A stretch of 64,000 nucleotides of DNA from Geodermatophilus poikilotrophus (GCF_900111455.1 NZ_FOIE01000004.1:1-64000), one strand, 5' to 3'. Counted from the first letter of the stretch, positions 15,196 to 24,170 are shown. The notes: generated from the sequence alone by a model not told the origin. Numbers and translations: made by a program.

Positions 15196-15659
15196 GCTGG
15201 TTGCGGTCGCGGTTGGGCATGGTCGCCGGGCAGCGCGGGTCGGCGCTGGTGGAGTTCACGTTCATCGCGATCGTGGTGTTCGTGCCGCTGATCTACATCG
15301 TGGCCGGGTTCTCCGCGGTGCAGCGCGGGGTGTTCGCCTCGACGGCGGCGGCGCGGGAGGCCGGGCGGGCGATGGGCACCGCGCCGGACCCGGTCACCGG
15401 CACGGCCCGCGCGCAGGCCGCGGCCCGGCTGGCGGTGGCCGACCAGTCGGTGGCGGCCACCGACGTCCGCGTCGCCTACGCCCCCGCCGGTGCCGGTTGC
15501 GACGCCGCGGGCGGGTACGCACCGACGCTGACCCGTGGGGAGGAGTTCTCCGTCTGCGTGACGGTGACGGTGCGGATCCCGCTGCTGCCGGAGTTCGTCG
15601 ACGCCAACACCGCCACCGGCCAGTTCGTCGTCGAACGCGACCGCTACGTCGACCCCTGA
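15192..15659 (+). CDS. TadE/TadG-like pseudopilin
   Basis: This 155-residue protein has a classic leader, GQRGSALVEFTFIAIVVF, with Glu at position five of the helix, then a periplasmic domain containing two Cys that may form a disulfide. It is the third pilin-type protein of the locus and probably forms a minor pilus component. GTG 15192 overlaps the upstream stop. Nothing resembling a full TadG follows; instead the sequence runs into the decayed duplication. Confidence 0.75.
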   Translation: MSWLRSRLGMVAGQRGSALVEFTFIAIVVFVPLIYIVAGFSAVQRGVFASTAAAREAGRAMGTAPDPVTGTARAQAAARLAVADQSVAATDVRVAYAPAGAGCDAAGGYAPTLTRGEEFSVCVTVTVRIPLLPEFVDANTATGQFVVERDRYVDP

Positions 15660-15743
15660 CCGCACCGGTTGCCGATGTTCCTCGCGCACTGCCGGCCCTG
15701 CAGCACCGGTGATCCAGGGACGACGCCGGCAACGGCTCACCAA

Positions 15744-16060
15744 GTCGTCGACAGCGAGGCGCGGGAGCTGGTCCGCCGGGCTGACTCGCCGCCCGCCGAC
15801 GCCAGCTCGGAGTGCTCCGGTCGTCCGCGGCACGCATCGGCATCGTCTCGCTGGCCCGACGAGCCCGCGGACACGACCGTGAGAACCCGGCAGGCCGTCG
15901 TCCACGGGGTCGCTGACCGGTACTGCCCAGCCGCCCGTGCGGGGAGGATCCCGAGCGGTCAACGTGCCGGCTGGGTGATGGTCACGGGATGACGGTGGCT
16001 CCCGTGCCGGCCGTCCTCATCCCGTGACGGCTGCGGCCGGTGCCGTCACGACGACTCCGG
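15744..16060 (+). pseudogene. Decayed, deleted duplicate of tad locus pieces
   Basis: Three segments match functional tad sequences in order. Bases 15744-15779 match 146-181 (start of tadA) with 3 differences in 36. Bases 15841-15877 match 14478-14514 (end of tadC and leader of the pilin gene) with 2 differences in 37, one of which destroys the tadC stop. Bases about 15938-16030 match about 14581-14675 of the pilin gene (shared GCTGGGTGATG, then CCTCATCCCGT) with small indels. No single open frame survives. The arrangement implies an old duplication of the locus followed by internal deletions. Confidence 0.7.
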
Positions 16061-16204
16061 CTGGCACGGGAAGGGGATCCACCAGAACCAGATCCGCTCA
16101 CAGCTCTGCTCGGTCGTTCCGGTGCTGCCCCCGGCGATTCCTGGAGCGAGCAGCACGGCTGCGGCTCCGACAACAGCGACGACACCGGCTCGCAGCAGTC
16201 TCAT
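16046..16204 (-). CDS. Small secreted peptide
   Basis: The 52-residue frame starts at ATG 16204 with GGGGG about 7 nt upstream. It encodes a textbook signal peptide: MRLLR, then a hydrophobic core (AGVVAVVGAAAVLLAPGIAG). The mature part is about 27 residues with two Cys (residues 35 and 47) around the aromatic stretch RIWFWWIPFPCQP. The two Cys could form a disulfide loop. No family is recognised. It runs opposite to, and slightly overlaps, the decayed pilin copy. Confidence 0.5.
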   Translation of the reverse strand: MRLLRAGVVAVVGAAAVLLAPGIAGGSTGTTEQSCERIWFWWIPFPCQPESS

Positions 16205-16479
16205 GGCATTCCCCCAAGGCTCGTCTCGCCCATTGCCGACCCGTTCGTCTCGCCACCGGAGGACGCGGTGCTCACCCGCGCACTCCGAGGCGCTCCAGGG
16301 CCTTTGGTACCTGAGCGGGCGGCGGTCGAATACCCCTGTCGTCGTGCCTCATGCGCGTGCCATCGCGGGGCGCTTCGGCGCCGTGCGGCGACCCGGACGG
16401 AGGGAGGCGCATCCCCTGTCCGGGTGTCCCTGTGGCCGAACCCGGTGACCGGGGGTGACCGGGGCTCCAGGATGCGGCC
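16205..16479. other. Non-coding stretch
   Basis: Contains the promoter side of the small secreted peptide gene. No conserved open frame, RNA or repeat is seen. A GC-rich duplication (GTGACCGGGGGTGACCGGGG) lies near 16444-16465. Confidence 0.4.
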
Positions 16480-16656
16480 GTGGCGTCCAGAACACCGAGC
16501 CGTGCCGGGAGCCGGCGGACGACGAGCCGGGAGACCGCCTCGTCGCTCGTGGTGACCGGCGACCTCGCCGCCACCCTCGACCGGTCCACCCGGGACGACC
16601 TCCACCGGCACTCGGTCGCCGCTCCGGTCGGGTCGAGCTCACGGGGGCCGGGGTGA
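16480..16656 (+). pseudogene. Remnant of an STAS-like (anti-sigma antagonist) gene
   Basis: From GTG 16480 the frame encodes SLVVTGDLAATLDRSTRDDL, which resembles the beta-strand and first helix of STAS domains. It then loses similarity and stops at 16656. The adjacent frame reads RVELTGAGVSTARC, which resembles the next STAS strand, suggesting a frameshift near 16600. The similarity is short, so this is tentative. Confidence 0.3.
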
Positions 16657-16862
16657 GCACCGCGCGGTGCACCGCGATCGCCCTCGTGTCGGTCGGGCGA
16701 GAGGTCCGGTGCGCCAAGCCCGCCGGCCACGGGCCGGCCGAAGACCTGCACCAGGGGCTGGTCCGGGTGACCCTGCCCGACGGCCGTGAGCACGCCGCGT
16801 CGCTGGTGTGGAGTTCCACGCCGAGCCCCTGGGAGCACGAGATCCTCCGGCGGGCGACGTGA
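16653..16862 (+). CDS. Small hypothetical protein
   Basis: A 69-residue frame from GTG 16653 has a G-rich upstream stretch. Two Cys, several His and an Asp (RCTAIALVSVGREVRCAK, GHG, DLHQG) are spaced as in a small metal site, followed by strand-like LVRVTLPDGREH and SLVWSS. I cannot name the family. It may instead be the downstream part of the STAS remnant that precedes it. Confidence 0.35.
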   Translation: MSTARCTAIALVSVGREVRCAKPAGHGPAEDLHQGLVRVTLPDGREHAASLVWSSTPSPWEHEILRRAT

Positions 16863-17160
16863 CACCCGGGACGACGCCGCCACGGTGTCCACGGCGACGA
16901 CGGCGCTGCGGTATCCGCACGCGACCGCCGGGCTGCGGGCGCAGCCGGGCCACCGCCTCCTCTCCGCCGGCTGCTCGGATCTCCCGGAACGGGACCCGCT
17001 GCACGCGCCGGGCCGGTGGGGTCGACGAACGACCGCGGGCGTACGTGATTCGAGGACGTGGCCACCGTCGAGCTGAGGCGGACGCGCTCGTAGCGCCCTG
17101 ACCGGCCGGGCCTCGCGCCGCCCTGCTGCGTCGACGCTGACCGGCACCGCCTGCGGAGAG
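16863..17160. other. Non-coding stretch
   Basis: No supported gene. All frames are short or show shadow-type composition. It separates the decayed tad region from the patatin gene, whose 3' end is at 17161. Confidence 0.4.
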
Positions 17161-18159
17161 TCAGCCGGCGCCGCGGCACTCGCGGAGGTAGCCCTCCCAG
17201 CTCCAGCCGGCGAGGAAGTCCCGCGCCGCCGCGGTGCCGGCTGCGACCAGCCGTGATCGCTCGGCCTCGTCGACGTCGAACTCGGTGAGGCCGGTGCCGC
17301 TCGTGTCGATCGAGATGGCCCGCCGGCGCACGCACGGCTGGGCCAGGTAGCTGCGGTCGCGGGCGGTGACCGTCGTCGCCACCAGTGAGTCCAGCAGCCC
17401 CAGCGGCCCCGGCAGCAGCCGGCCGTGGGGGAAGACCGACACGTCCTCGTCCGAGAGGGTGTCGCCGACGCCGATGCCGAACGTCGGCCAGCGCGGGGCC
17501 GCGGCGTCGGTGCGGTCGAAGGTCTCCACCGGGAAGTTCGACAGCACCCCGCCGTCCACCAGCGTCGAGCGGCGGCCGGTGCGGGGGTCGCGCAGCGTCT
17601 GCGGCGAGAAGAAGTAGGGGATGGCCAGCGACGCGCGGACGGCGTCGGCGACCGGCTGGGCGTCGGGGTCCAGGCCGAAGTCGCGGTAGTCCCAGGGCAG
17701 CCGCAGCAGCCGGCCGCGGGAGACGTCGGTCGCCGTCACCACGAGGCGGTAGCGCTGCCACGGCGCCAGGGCCGGGTCGTCGCCGGGGTCGTCGCGGCGC
17801 AGGTCGCCGAAGGTGTGCACGCCCAGGTCGGCGAGCTCGCGGCGCACCCACTCGGTGATGTAGCGCCCGGGGTGCAGCCCGGACCGGACGAGCAGCCCGA
17901 CCGCCGGGGCCACCACGGGAACCGGCGCCCAGGAGTCGGGCACGCGGTCGTACTCCAGCCGCGACGCCCGCTCCAGCACGCCGTCGGCGTCGAGCCCGGT
18001 GGCGAGGAACGCGGCGAGCACGGCGCCGGCGGAGGAGCCCGCCACCCGCTCGAACCGGTACCGGCGCAGCAGTTCGACGGCGGCGCCGACCAGCGCGACG
18101 CCCTTGACCCCACCGCCTTCCAGGACCAGGTCGGCCGGCAGCCGGTCGGGAGGAGGCAC
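17161..18159 (-). CDS. Patatin-like phospholipase
   Basis: This 332-residue lipid acyl hydrolase with the patatin fold is probably cytoplasmic, since no signal peptide is visible. The oxyanion loop is LVLEGGGVKGVALVGA (residues 12-27). The catalytic Ser is in GSSAG (about 44) and the Asp of the dyad is in VDGGVLSNFP (about 210). The length and the C-terminal DFLAGW helix fit the family. The substrate could be phospholipid or a lysophospholipid. It is followed on the same strand by nothing; the gene at 18430-18194 lies upstream with a 34-bp gap. Confidence 0.88.
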   Translation of the reverse strand: MPPPDRLPADLVLEGGGVKGVALVGAAVELLRRYRFERVAGSSAGAVLAAFLATGLDADGVLERASRLEYDRVPDSWAPVPVVAPAVGLLVRSGLHPGRYITEWVRRELADLGVHTFGDLRRDDPGDDPALAPWQRYRLVVTATDVSRGRLLRLPWDYRDFGLDPDAQPVADAVRASLAIPYFFSPQTLRDPRTGRRSTLVDGGVLSNFPVETFDRTDAAAPRWPTFGIGVGDTLSDEDVSVFPHGRLLPGPLGLLDSLVATTVTARDRSYLAQPCVRRRAISIDTSGTGLTEFDVDEAERSRLVAAGTAAARDFLAGWSWEGYLRECRGAG

Positions 18160-18193
18160 GCCCGAACCGTAGGCGCGCCTGCTCCCGGGCCGC

Positions 18194-18430
18194 TCAGCCG
18201 CCGCGCTGCACCTCCGCCGCCACCACGCCGCGGAGGGCGAGGACCAGGGACTGGTCGGAGGAGTCGCCGCGATCCAGGGCGCCGCGAGCGGCCTCGGGCA
18301 GGGTGGCGAGGTCGACGTCCTCGAGCCAGGTCGTCTCGCCGCCGACCTCGCGGCCCACCTTCAGGGTGTCGCCCTCGGGGCGGACCAGGTACTCCTCGCC
18401 GTCGACCGTGATGGTCATCTCGTCGCTCAT
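18194..18430 (-). CDS. Small acidic hypothetical protein
   Basis: This is a 78-residue protein with an N-terminal beta hairpin-like stretch (MTITVDGEEYLVRPEGDTLK) and an acidic helical C-terminus. No family is recognised. It is transcribed toward the patatin gene and could be cotranscribed with it. It is divergent from cutA, with a 51-bp intergenic region holding both promoters. Confidence 0.6.
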   Translation of the reverse strand: MSDEMTITVDGEEYLVRPEGDTLKVGREVGGETTWLEDVDLATLPEAARGALDRGDSSDQSLVLALRGVVAAEVQRGG

Positions 18431-18481
18431 CGTCCCGCTCTACCCCGCGAAGCTGTCACTCCACCCCTGGAGGATGGCCCC

Positions 18482-18826
18482 GTGGAGGAGGACGTGTGCG
18501 AGATCGTCGTCACCGGAAGTGACGCGGAGTGGTTGGGCGGGTACACACGGAGACTGGTGGAGGAGAGACTGGTGGCGTGCGGCCACCAGCTCGCCGCGAT
18601 CCGGTCGGTCTACCGCTGGGAGGGTGTCGTGCACGACGAAGCCGAGGCGCGCGTCGCGCTGCACACCCGCCGGTCGCTGGTCCCGGAGGTCGTCGCCCGC
18701 ACCGCGGAGCTCCATCCGTACGACGTGCCCTGCGTGATCGCCCTCCCGCTGGTGGGGGGCAACCCCGAGTACCTGCGGTGGGTGGTCCGGGAGACGCGGG
18801 AGCCGCAGGGAGGGGGCGGAGCATGA
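18482..18826 (+). CDS. cutA: CutA-like divalent cation tolerance protein
   Basis: This 114-residue protein has the CutA1 pattern: an RLVEERLVACG helix-strand, then the signature SVYRWEG, ALHTRRSLV, HPYDVPCVIALPL and a terminal EYLRWV. CutA forms stable trimers linked to copper and divalent metal tolerance; its biochemical role is unsettled. The usual Asn-Ile-Pro segment reads GHQLAAI here. The stop at 18826 overlaps the ATG at 18823 of the GGDEF-EAL gene, so the two are coupled. Confidence 0.85.
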   Translation: MEEDVCEIVVTGSDAEWLGGYTRRLVEERLVACGHQLAAIRSVYRWEGVVHDEAEARVALHTRRSLVPEVVARTAELHPYDVPCVIALPLVGGNPEYLRWVVRETREPQGGGGA

Positions 18827-20661
18827 GCGCCGTCGACGTGGGCACCGTATCGACCGAGACCGACGAGGACCGCTCGGATCTGGCAGGAGTGCGCGTGGGA
18901 CGAGGACCGGCAGAGCACGACCTGCCGCTGGACGTGCGCCGCCGGGTCGACGGCCCCGCGCAGCCCGCCGTCGTGGTCGAGGCCGTGCTCGACGCGCTGC
19001 CCTCGCCCACCCTGCTGATCGACGCGGGCGGCACGGTGCTGCTGGCCAACACCGCGTGGGAGAAGGCCGCCGACGTCCTCGGTGACGACCGGATGCGCTT
19101 CGGGGTGGACGGCGACTACTTCGCCATGGCCTGCCGGCTCAACGGCGACGACAGCACCTCCACGCTGGTCGACCAGCTGCGGGAGCTCTCCCGCGGCGTG
19201 CGCTCCTCGGTGCAGGCCGACTACGCCCTGGAGCTGCCCACCGGCACGCGCTGGATCCACCTGCAGGCCTCCCGGGTCGACCAGGCCGGCCAGGTCGTGG
19301 TCACCCACACCGACGTCACCTCCCGGGTGGCCGCCGAGCGCGCCTCGGACTGGCGGGCCCGCCACGACACCCTCACCGAGCTGCCCAACCGCGCCCACCT
19401 GCACGAGCTCATCGACACCGAGCTGCAGCGGCACGACCGCGGCCCGGTGTCGGTGCTCTTCCTCGACATCGACGGCTTCAAGGACGTCAACGACTCCCTC
19501 GGCCACGACGTCGGCGACGACCTGCTCCGCCAGGTCGCCGCGCGGTTGACCGGCTCGACGCGGGCGGGTGACACCGTCGGCCGGCTCGGCGGCGACGAGT
19601 TCGTCGTCCTCTGCCGCGACTGCGACACCACCGGTGCCGAGGCCCTCGCCGACCGCTGCCGCGCCGGCATCGACCGCCCCTTCGAGCTCGGCGGCCGGCT
19701 GGTGCGCCTGGGGGCCAGCATCGGGATCGCCACCGCTGCCTCCGGCCCCACCCGCGTCCGCTCCACCGACCTGGTCCGCGACGCCGACCTGGCCATGTAC
19801 GCGGCCAAGGCGGCCGGCCGCAACCGCGTCCGGCTGTTCACCGCCGACCTGCGCGCCGCGGCCCAGCACCGGGCCACCGTCGCCTCGGAGCTGCGCGACG
19901 CGGTGGAGGACGGCCAGCTGCTGCTGCACTACCAGCCGGTGGTGCACCTGCCCTCGGGACGGTGCACCGGCGTCGAGGCGCTCATCCGCTGGCAGCACCC
20001 CCGGCGCGGCCTCCTCGCGCCGGCCGACTTCCTGCCGATCGCCGTCCAGCACGACCTCATGGGGGTGATCGCCCGCTGGGTGCTGCACACCGCGACCCGG
20101 CAGACCGCGGCGTGGGCGGCGGCCGGCCTGAACCTGGTGACCGCGGTGAACATCAGCGCGAACCACGTCGCCGCCGGCACGCTCGTCGCCGACGTCCAGG
20201 AGGCGCTGGCCGACTCCGGCCTGCCGCCCGAGCAGCTCGTCGTCGAGATGGCCGAGCGGTCGGTGGCCGAGGACGTCGAGCGCGCCGCCGCGCAGTTCGC
20301 CGAGCTCCGCCGGTCCGGCGTGGAGGTCTCGATCGACGACTTCGGCAGCGGCTTCTCATCGCTGGGCCAGCTGGTCGCCATGCCCACCGGCCTGCTCAAG
20401 ATCGACCGCAGCCTGGTCGCCTTCCCCGAGGGGCGGCGCAGCCAGGCAGCCGCGGCGATCGCCGCCGTGGTGGCGCTGGCCGGGGCCTGCGGTGTGCGCA
20501 CCCACGCCGGGGGCGTGGAGACCGCGGAGCAGCTGGAGCTCGCCACCGAGCTGGGCTGCACCTTCGCGCAGGGCTTCCACCTCGCCCGGCCGATGCCCGC
20601 CGAGGACCTGACCGGCTGGCTCGCCGGGTACGCCGGCCAGCCGGCCACCGCCCTGTTCTGA
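18823..20661 (+). CDS. PAS-GGDEF-EAL cyclic-di-GMP protein
   Basis: The 612-residue protein has a PAS-like sensor (about 50-175), a GGDEF diguanylate cyclase domain (about 185-345) and an EAL phosphodiesterase domain (about 360-600). The cyclase has LFLDIDGFKDVNDSLGH and intact GGDEF. The EAL domain has VEALIRWQHP, NISANHV, VEMAERS, SIDDFGSGFSSL and LLKIDRS. However, the catalytic-loop glutamate of AEGVE is Gly here (AGGVETAEQ), so the phosphodiesterase may be weak or act as a sensor. ATG 18823 is preceded by a GGGAGGGGG stretch. No transmembrane helix is seen, so it should be cytoplasmic. Confidence 0.9.
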   Translation: MSAVDVGTVSTETDEDRSDLAGVRVGRGPAEHDLPLDVRRRVDGPAQPAVVVEAVLDALPSPTLLIDAGGTVLLANTAWEKAADVLGDDRMRFGVDGDYFAMACRLNGDDSTSTLVDQLRELSRGVRSSVQADYALELPTGTRWIHLQASRVDQAGQVVVTHTDVTSRVAAERASDWRARHDTLTELPNRAHLHELIDTELQRHDRGPVSVLFLDIDGFKDVNDSLGHDVGDDLLRQVAARLTGSTRAGDTVGRLGGDEFVVLCRDCDTTGAEALADRCRAGIDRPFELGGRLVRLGASIGIATAASGPTRVRSTDLVRDADLAMYAAKAAGRNRVRLFTADLRAAAQHRATVASELRDAVEDGQLLLHYQPVVHLPSGRCTGVEALIRWQHPRRGLLAPADFLPIAVQHDLMGVIARWVLHTATRQTAAWAAAGLNLVTAVNISANHVAAGTLVADVQEALADSGLPPEQLVVEMAERSVAEDVERAAAQFAELRRSGVEVSIDDFGSGFSSLGQLVAMPTGLLKIDRSLVAFPEGRRSQAAAAIAAVVALAGACGVRTHAGGVETAEQLELATELGCTFAQGFHLARPMPAEDLTGWLAGYAGQPATALF

Positions 20662-20708
20662 GAGGACGCGCGCGTCCCGTGGCCGGCCTCCCCGCAGAGG
20701 CCCGCCGC

Positions 20709-20767
20709 GGGCCCCGTCCAGGGCACCGCCCCGAGCGTGCGAGGGGTGGGGAGGACGAAGTCCTTCC
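20709..20767 (-). repeat. Stop-associated hairpin repeat R2
   Basis: Minus-orientation copy, about 27 bp after the stop of the membrane protein gene at 20794-21102. The outer arms are GGCCCCGTCC and GGACGAAGTCC; the loop has the family CTCGCACGCTCG core on the minus strand. Confidence 0.55.
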
Positions 20768-20793
20768 TTGGTGGAGGGCTCGGAGGTCCTCCT

Positions 20794-21102
20794 TCAGCCC
20801 GGCTCGCCGCGCGCCTTGCGGCGGGCCACGACGACCAGGTCGACGGCGACCGCCGCGGCCAGGACGAACAGCACCACCGCGGCCCAGACCGGGAGGTCGG
20901 CGGCCAGCCAGAGCAGGCCGGCGACGAGGCAGAAGACCAGGCCGAAGGCGGCCAGCACCAGCCGCAGCGTCAGCGCCGACCGCGCCGGCGCGGCGCCGCC
21001 GATGCCGGCCGTCGGGTCGTGGTGGTCGGGCAAACCGCGGGAGTAGTCGACGGGACCACCGTCGTGGTCGTCGCGGGGACGTGGTCGACGAGGCTCGCTC
21101 AT
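20794..21102 (-). CDS. Small membrane protein (DUF6343-like)
   Basis: This is a 102-residue protein with a hydrophilic, Asp/His/Arg-rich N-terminus and two transmembrane helices ([20 protein letters not shown] and [20 protein letters not shown]), ending in a basic tail. The pattern resembles small actinobacterial proteins I remember as DUF6343, with low certainty. ATG 21102 starts 46 bp from the divergent prfB start. Confidence 0.6.
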   Translation of the reverse strand: MSEPRRPRPRDDHDGGPVDYSRGLPDHHDPTAGIGGAAPARSALTLRLVLAAFGLVFCLVAGLLWLAADLPVWAAVVLFVLAAAVAVDLVVVARRKARGEPG

Positions 21103-21148
21103 GCCGTGGCTGCCTACCCCCGCCGGGAGCGCACTACCCTGGGTCGAT

Positions 21149-22261
21149 GTGGCCGCTGACTTCTCCGTCGTCCTGGACGAGCTCGACACGACCCTGAGGT
21201 CCATCGAGGCCGTCCTCGACGTCGACCGGCTGCGCCGCGAGGTGGCCGAGCTCGAGCAGCAGGCCTCCGCGCCCGACCTCTGGAACGACGTCGAGGCCGC
21301 GCAGGCGCTGACCTCCAAGCTGTCCTACCTGCAGGGCGACCTGCGCCGGGTGGAGGAGCTGCGCAGCCGGCTGGACGACGTCGGCCTGCTGCACGAGATG
21401 GCCGTCGAGGAGAGCGACGAGGCGACCGCGGCCGAGGCCGAGCGGGAGCTGGCGAGCCTGCGCCAGGCGATCGACGAGCTGGAGGTGCGCACCCTGCTCT
21501 CCGGTGAGTACGACTCCCGCGAGGCGCTGGTGACCATCCGCTCCGAGGCCGGTGGCGTCGACGCCGCCGACTTCGCCGAGATGCTCATGCGGATGTACCT
21601 GCGCTGGGCCGAGCGGCACCGGTACCCGATCGAGCTGTACGACGTCAGCTACGCGGAGGAGGCCGGCATCAAGTCGGCGACCTTCGCCGTCAAGCAGCCC
21701 TACGCCTACGGCACCCTCTCCGTCGAGCAGGGCACCCACCGGCTGGTGCGCATCTCGCCGTTCGACAACCAGGGCCGCCGCCAGACGTCCTTCGCCGGCG
21801 TCGAGGTGCTGCCGGTCGTCGAGCAGACCGACCACGTCGACATCCCGGAGAACGAGATCCGGATCGACGTCTTCCGGTCCAGCGGTCCCGGCGGGCAGAG
21901 CGTGAACACCACCGACTCCGCCGTCCGGATCACCCACCTGCCCACCGGCATCGTCGTCTCCTGCCAGAACGAGAAGAGCCAGATCCAGAACCGGGCGGCC
22001 GCGATGCGCGTCCTGCAGGCGCGGCTGCTGGCCCGGCGGCAGGAGGAGCAGCGGGCCGAGATGGACGCGCTGCGCGGTGAGGGCAGCAGCTGGGGCAACC
22101 AGATGCGCTCCTACGTCCTGCACCCGTACCAGATGGTCAAGGACCTGCGCACCGAGCAGGAGACCGGGAACACCTCCGCCGTCCTCGACGGGGACATCGA
22201 CCCGTTCATCGAGGCCGGCATCCGGTGGCGCCGTCAGCAGGAGTCGGTCCCCGCCAGCTGA
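21149..22261 (+). CDS. prfB: Peptide chain release factor 2
   Basis: RF2 recognises UGA and UAA at the ribosomal A site and triggers peptide release. The 370-residue protein has the SPF anticodon-like tripeptide ([10 protein letters not shown]) and the GGQ peptidyl-hydrolase motif ([20 protein letters not shown]). The frame is continuous, without the programmed frameshift used by many prfB genes. GTG 21149 is chosen because the following [14 protein letters not shown] matches RF2 N-termini; the open frame extends 48 bp further upstream. No clear RBS is visible, so it may be leaderless. Confidence 0.95.
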   Translation: MAADFSVVLDELDTTLRSIEAVLDVDRLRREVAELEQQASAPDLWNDVEAAQALTSKLSYLQGDLRRVEELRSRLDDVGLLHEMAVEESDEATAAEAERELASLRQAIDELEVRTLLSGEYDSREALVTIRSEAGGVDAADFAEMLMRMYLRWAERHRYPIELYDVSYAEEAGIKSATFAVKQPYAYGTLSVEQGTHRLVRISPFDNQGRRQTSFAGVEVLPVVEQTDHVDIPENEIRIDVFRSSGPGGQSVNTTDSAVRITHLPTGIVVSCQNEKSQIQNRAAAMRVLQARLLARRQEEQRAEMDALRGEGSSWGNQMRSYVLHPYQMVKDLRTEQETGNTSAVLDGDIDPFIEAGIRWRRQQESVPAS

Positions 22262-22464
22262 GGGCCTCCGAGCTGACGGCGGGCCGGCGGGATCAGACGT
22301 CCCGTTCGTCACACCCGACGCACGGCCGGACGCCGGATGGGCCACGCTGGGTGACGGGCGTCCCGGGCCCCCGGCGGAGCTGCTCACGCTCCGTCGGGAC
22401 GGGACGGCGGCCGACCGCGCGTGACACTCCAGTCTCCCGGGTTCGAGAGGTACCGTGGCCCCTC

Positions 22465-23154
22465 GTGATCGAACTGCAACACGTCACCAAGCTCTACCCG
22501 GCCAGCTCCCGGCCGGCCCTCGATGACGTGTCGACGGAGATCGACAAGGGCGAGTTCGTCTTCCTGATCGGCTCATCGGGCTCGGGCAAGTCGACCTTCC
22601 TGCGGCTGCTCCTCAAGGAGGACGACCCCACCAAGGGGAACGTCATCGTGAACGGCAAGACGCTGAACACGATGAGCAAGTGGCAGGTGCCCAAGCTCCG
22701 CCGCACCATCGGCTGCGTCTTCCAGGACTTCCGCCTGCTGCGCAACCGCACCGTCGCCCAGAACGTGGCCTTCGCGCTGGAGGTCATCAACAAGCCGCAG
22801 CGGACCATCAAGCGCGTCGTCCCCGAGGTGCTGGAGATGGTGGGCCTCGAGGGCAAGGCCCAGCGGCTGCCCAGCGAGCTGTCGGGTGGTGAGCAGCAGC
22901 GCGTCGCCATCGCCCGCGCGTTCGTCAACCGGCCGCTGGTGCTGCTGGCCGACGAGCCCACCGGCAACCTCGACCCGGAGACCAGCGAGGGCATCATGCT
23001 GCTGCTGGAGCGGATCAACCGCACCGGGACGACGGTCGTGATGGCGACGCACGACTACCACATCGTCGACTCGATGCGTCGTCGCGTGATCGAGCTCAAC
23101 GGGGGAGCCCTCACCCGCGACCAGTCGCGCGGTGTCTACGGGGTCGGCCGCTGA
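22465..23154 (+). CDS. ftsE: Cell-division ABC ATPase FtsE
   Basis: The 229-residue ATPase partners FtsX in the divisome, where it controls peptidoglycan hydrolases. Walker A is GSSGSGKST (near residue 35), the Q-loop is VFQDFRLL, the signature [14 protein letters not shown], Walker [12 protein letters not shown], and the switch His lies in MATHDYH. GTG 22465 begins the conserved [11 protein letters not shown]. The 203 bp upstream of it contains no gene and should hold the promoter. ftsX follows after 73 bp. Confidence 0.95.
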   Translation: MIELQHVTKLYPASSRPALDDVSTEIDKGEFVFLIGSSGSGKSTFLRLLLKEDDPTKGNVIVNGKTLNTMSKWQVPKLRRTIGCVFQDFRLLRNRTVAQNVAFALEVINKPQRTIKRVVPEVLEMVGLEGKAQRLPSELSGGEQQRVAIARAFVNRPLVLLADEPTGNLDPETSEGIMLLLERINRTGTTVVMATHDYHIVDSMRRRVIELNGGALTRDQSRGVYGVGR

Positions 23155-23227
23155 CCCGGTTGCGCCGGATCAGCCGCTGACGCGGCATCCCCGCCCTCCA
23201 CCTGCCTGACCTCACGACAGGGAACCA

Positions 23228-24112
23228 ATGCGCGTCAACTTCGTGCTCTCCGAGGTGGCCACCGGGCTGCGTCGCAACCTGACCATGACGGTCGCGATGA
23301 TCCTGACCACGGCCATCTCGCTCGGCCTCATGGGCACCGGCCTGCTGATCGCCGGGATGATCTCCGACATGAAGGAGATCTACTACGACAAGGTGCAGGT
23401 CTCCATCTTCCTGGCCGACGACGTCACCGACGAGCAGCGCTCGGCCATCGAGCAGCAGCTGGCGGGCTCGCCCGAGGTGGCCAACCACATCTACGAGTCC
23501 AAGGACGAGGCCTACGCCCGCTTCCAGCAGCAGTTCAGCCAGCAGCCGGAGCTCGTGCAGAACACCCCGGCCGACGCGCTGCCCGAGAGCTTCCGCGTCG
23601 AGCTGGTGAACCCCGAGCGCTACGAGGTCATCGCCGCCGAGTTCCCGAACGGGCAGAACGGCGTCGACCAGGTGCGCGACGAGGGGGACTTCCTCGACCG
23701 GCTGTTCAGCCTGCTCAACGGCGCGCGGAACGCGACGATCGCCGTCGCCGTCGTCCAGGCGTTGGCCGCGTTGCTGCTGATCTCCAACACGATCCAGCTG
23801 GCGGCCTTCAACCGGCGCAACGAGACCAACATCATGCGGCTGGTCGGCGCCTCGCGGTGGTACACGCAGCTGCCGTTCATCCTCGAGGCCGCGCTGGCCG
23901 GGCTGATCGGTGCCCTGCTGGCGATCGGCGGGCTGGTGGTCACCAAGGTCCTGTTCGTGGACAAGACGCTCGCCGGGCCGATCCGGGCGGGGATCATCCC
24001 GCCGGTCGACTGGGGCGCGATCGCCTTCATCAGCCCGGTGATCGCCGCCGCCGGCGTCGGGCTGGCCGGCGTCGCCGCATACGTGACCCTGCGGCTGTAC
24101 GTGCGCATCTGA
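23228..24112 (+). CDS. ftsX: Cell-division membrane protein FtsX
   Basis: The 294-residue membrane partner of FtsE has one N-terminal transmembrane helix (about 20-45), a large extracellular loop (to about 165) that in actinobacteria contacts peptidoglycan hydrolases such as RipC, and three C-terminal helices. LLLISNTIQLAAFNRRNE and MRLVGASRWY are conserved FtsX segments. ATG 23228 is preceded by GACAGGGAACC. A hairpin repeat begins directly at the stop codon. Confidence 0.94.
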   Translation: MRVNFVLSEVATGLRRNLTMTVAMILTTAISLGLMGTGLLIAGMISDMKEIYYDKVQVSIFLADDVTDEQRSAIEQQLAGSPEVANHIYESKDEAYARFQQQFSQQPELVQNTPADALPESFRVELVNPERYEVIAAEFPNGQNGVDQVRDEGDFLDRLFSLLNGARNATIAVAVVQALAALLLISNTIQLAAFNRRNETNIMRLVGASRWYTQLPFILEAALAGLIGALLAIGGLVVTKVLFVDKTLAGPIRAGIIPPVDWGAIAFISPVIAAAGVGLAGVAAYVTLRLYVRI

Positions 24113-24170
24113 GAAAGGACCCCGTCCTCCTCACCGCTCGCAGGCTCGCGGCGAGCCTCTGGACGGGGCC
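24113..24170 (+). repeat. Stop-associated hairpin repeat R3
   Basis: The most canonical copy. It starts at the ftsX TGA with GAAAGGACC. The stem CCCCGTCC pairs with GGACGGGG around a CGCTCGCAGGCTCGCGGCG loop region that forms its own inner stem. It probably ends the ftsEX transcript. Confidence 0.65.

Noticed and set aside
15669..15992. A 107-residue + frame after the pseudopilins
   Set aside because: It is a chance frame across the decayed tad fragments; the matching pieces are in different frames from their sources.
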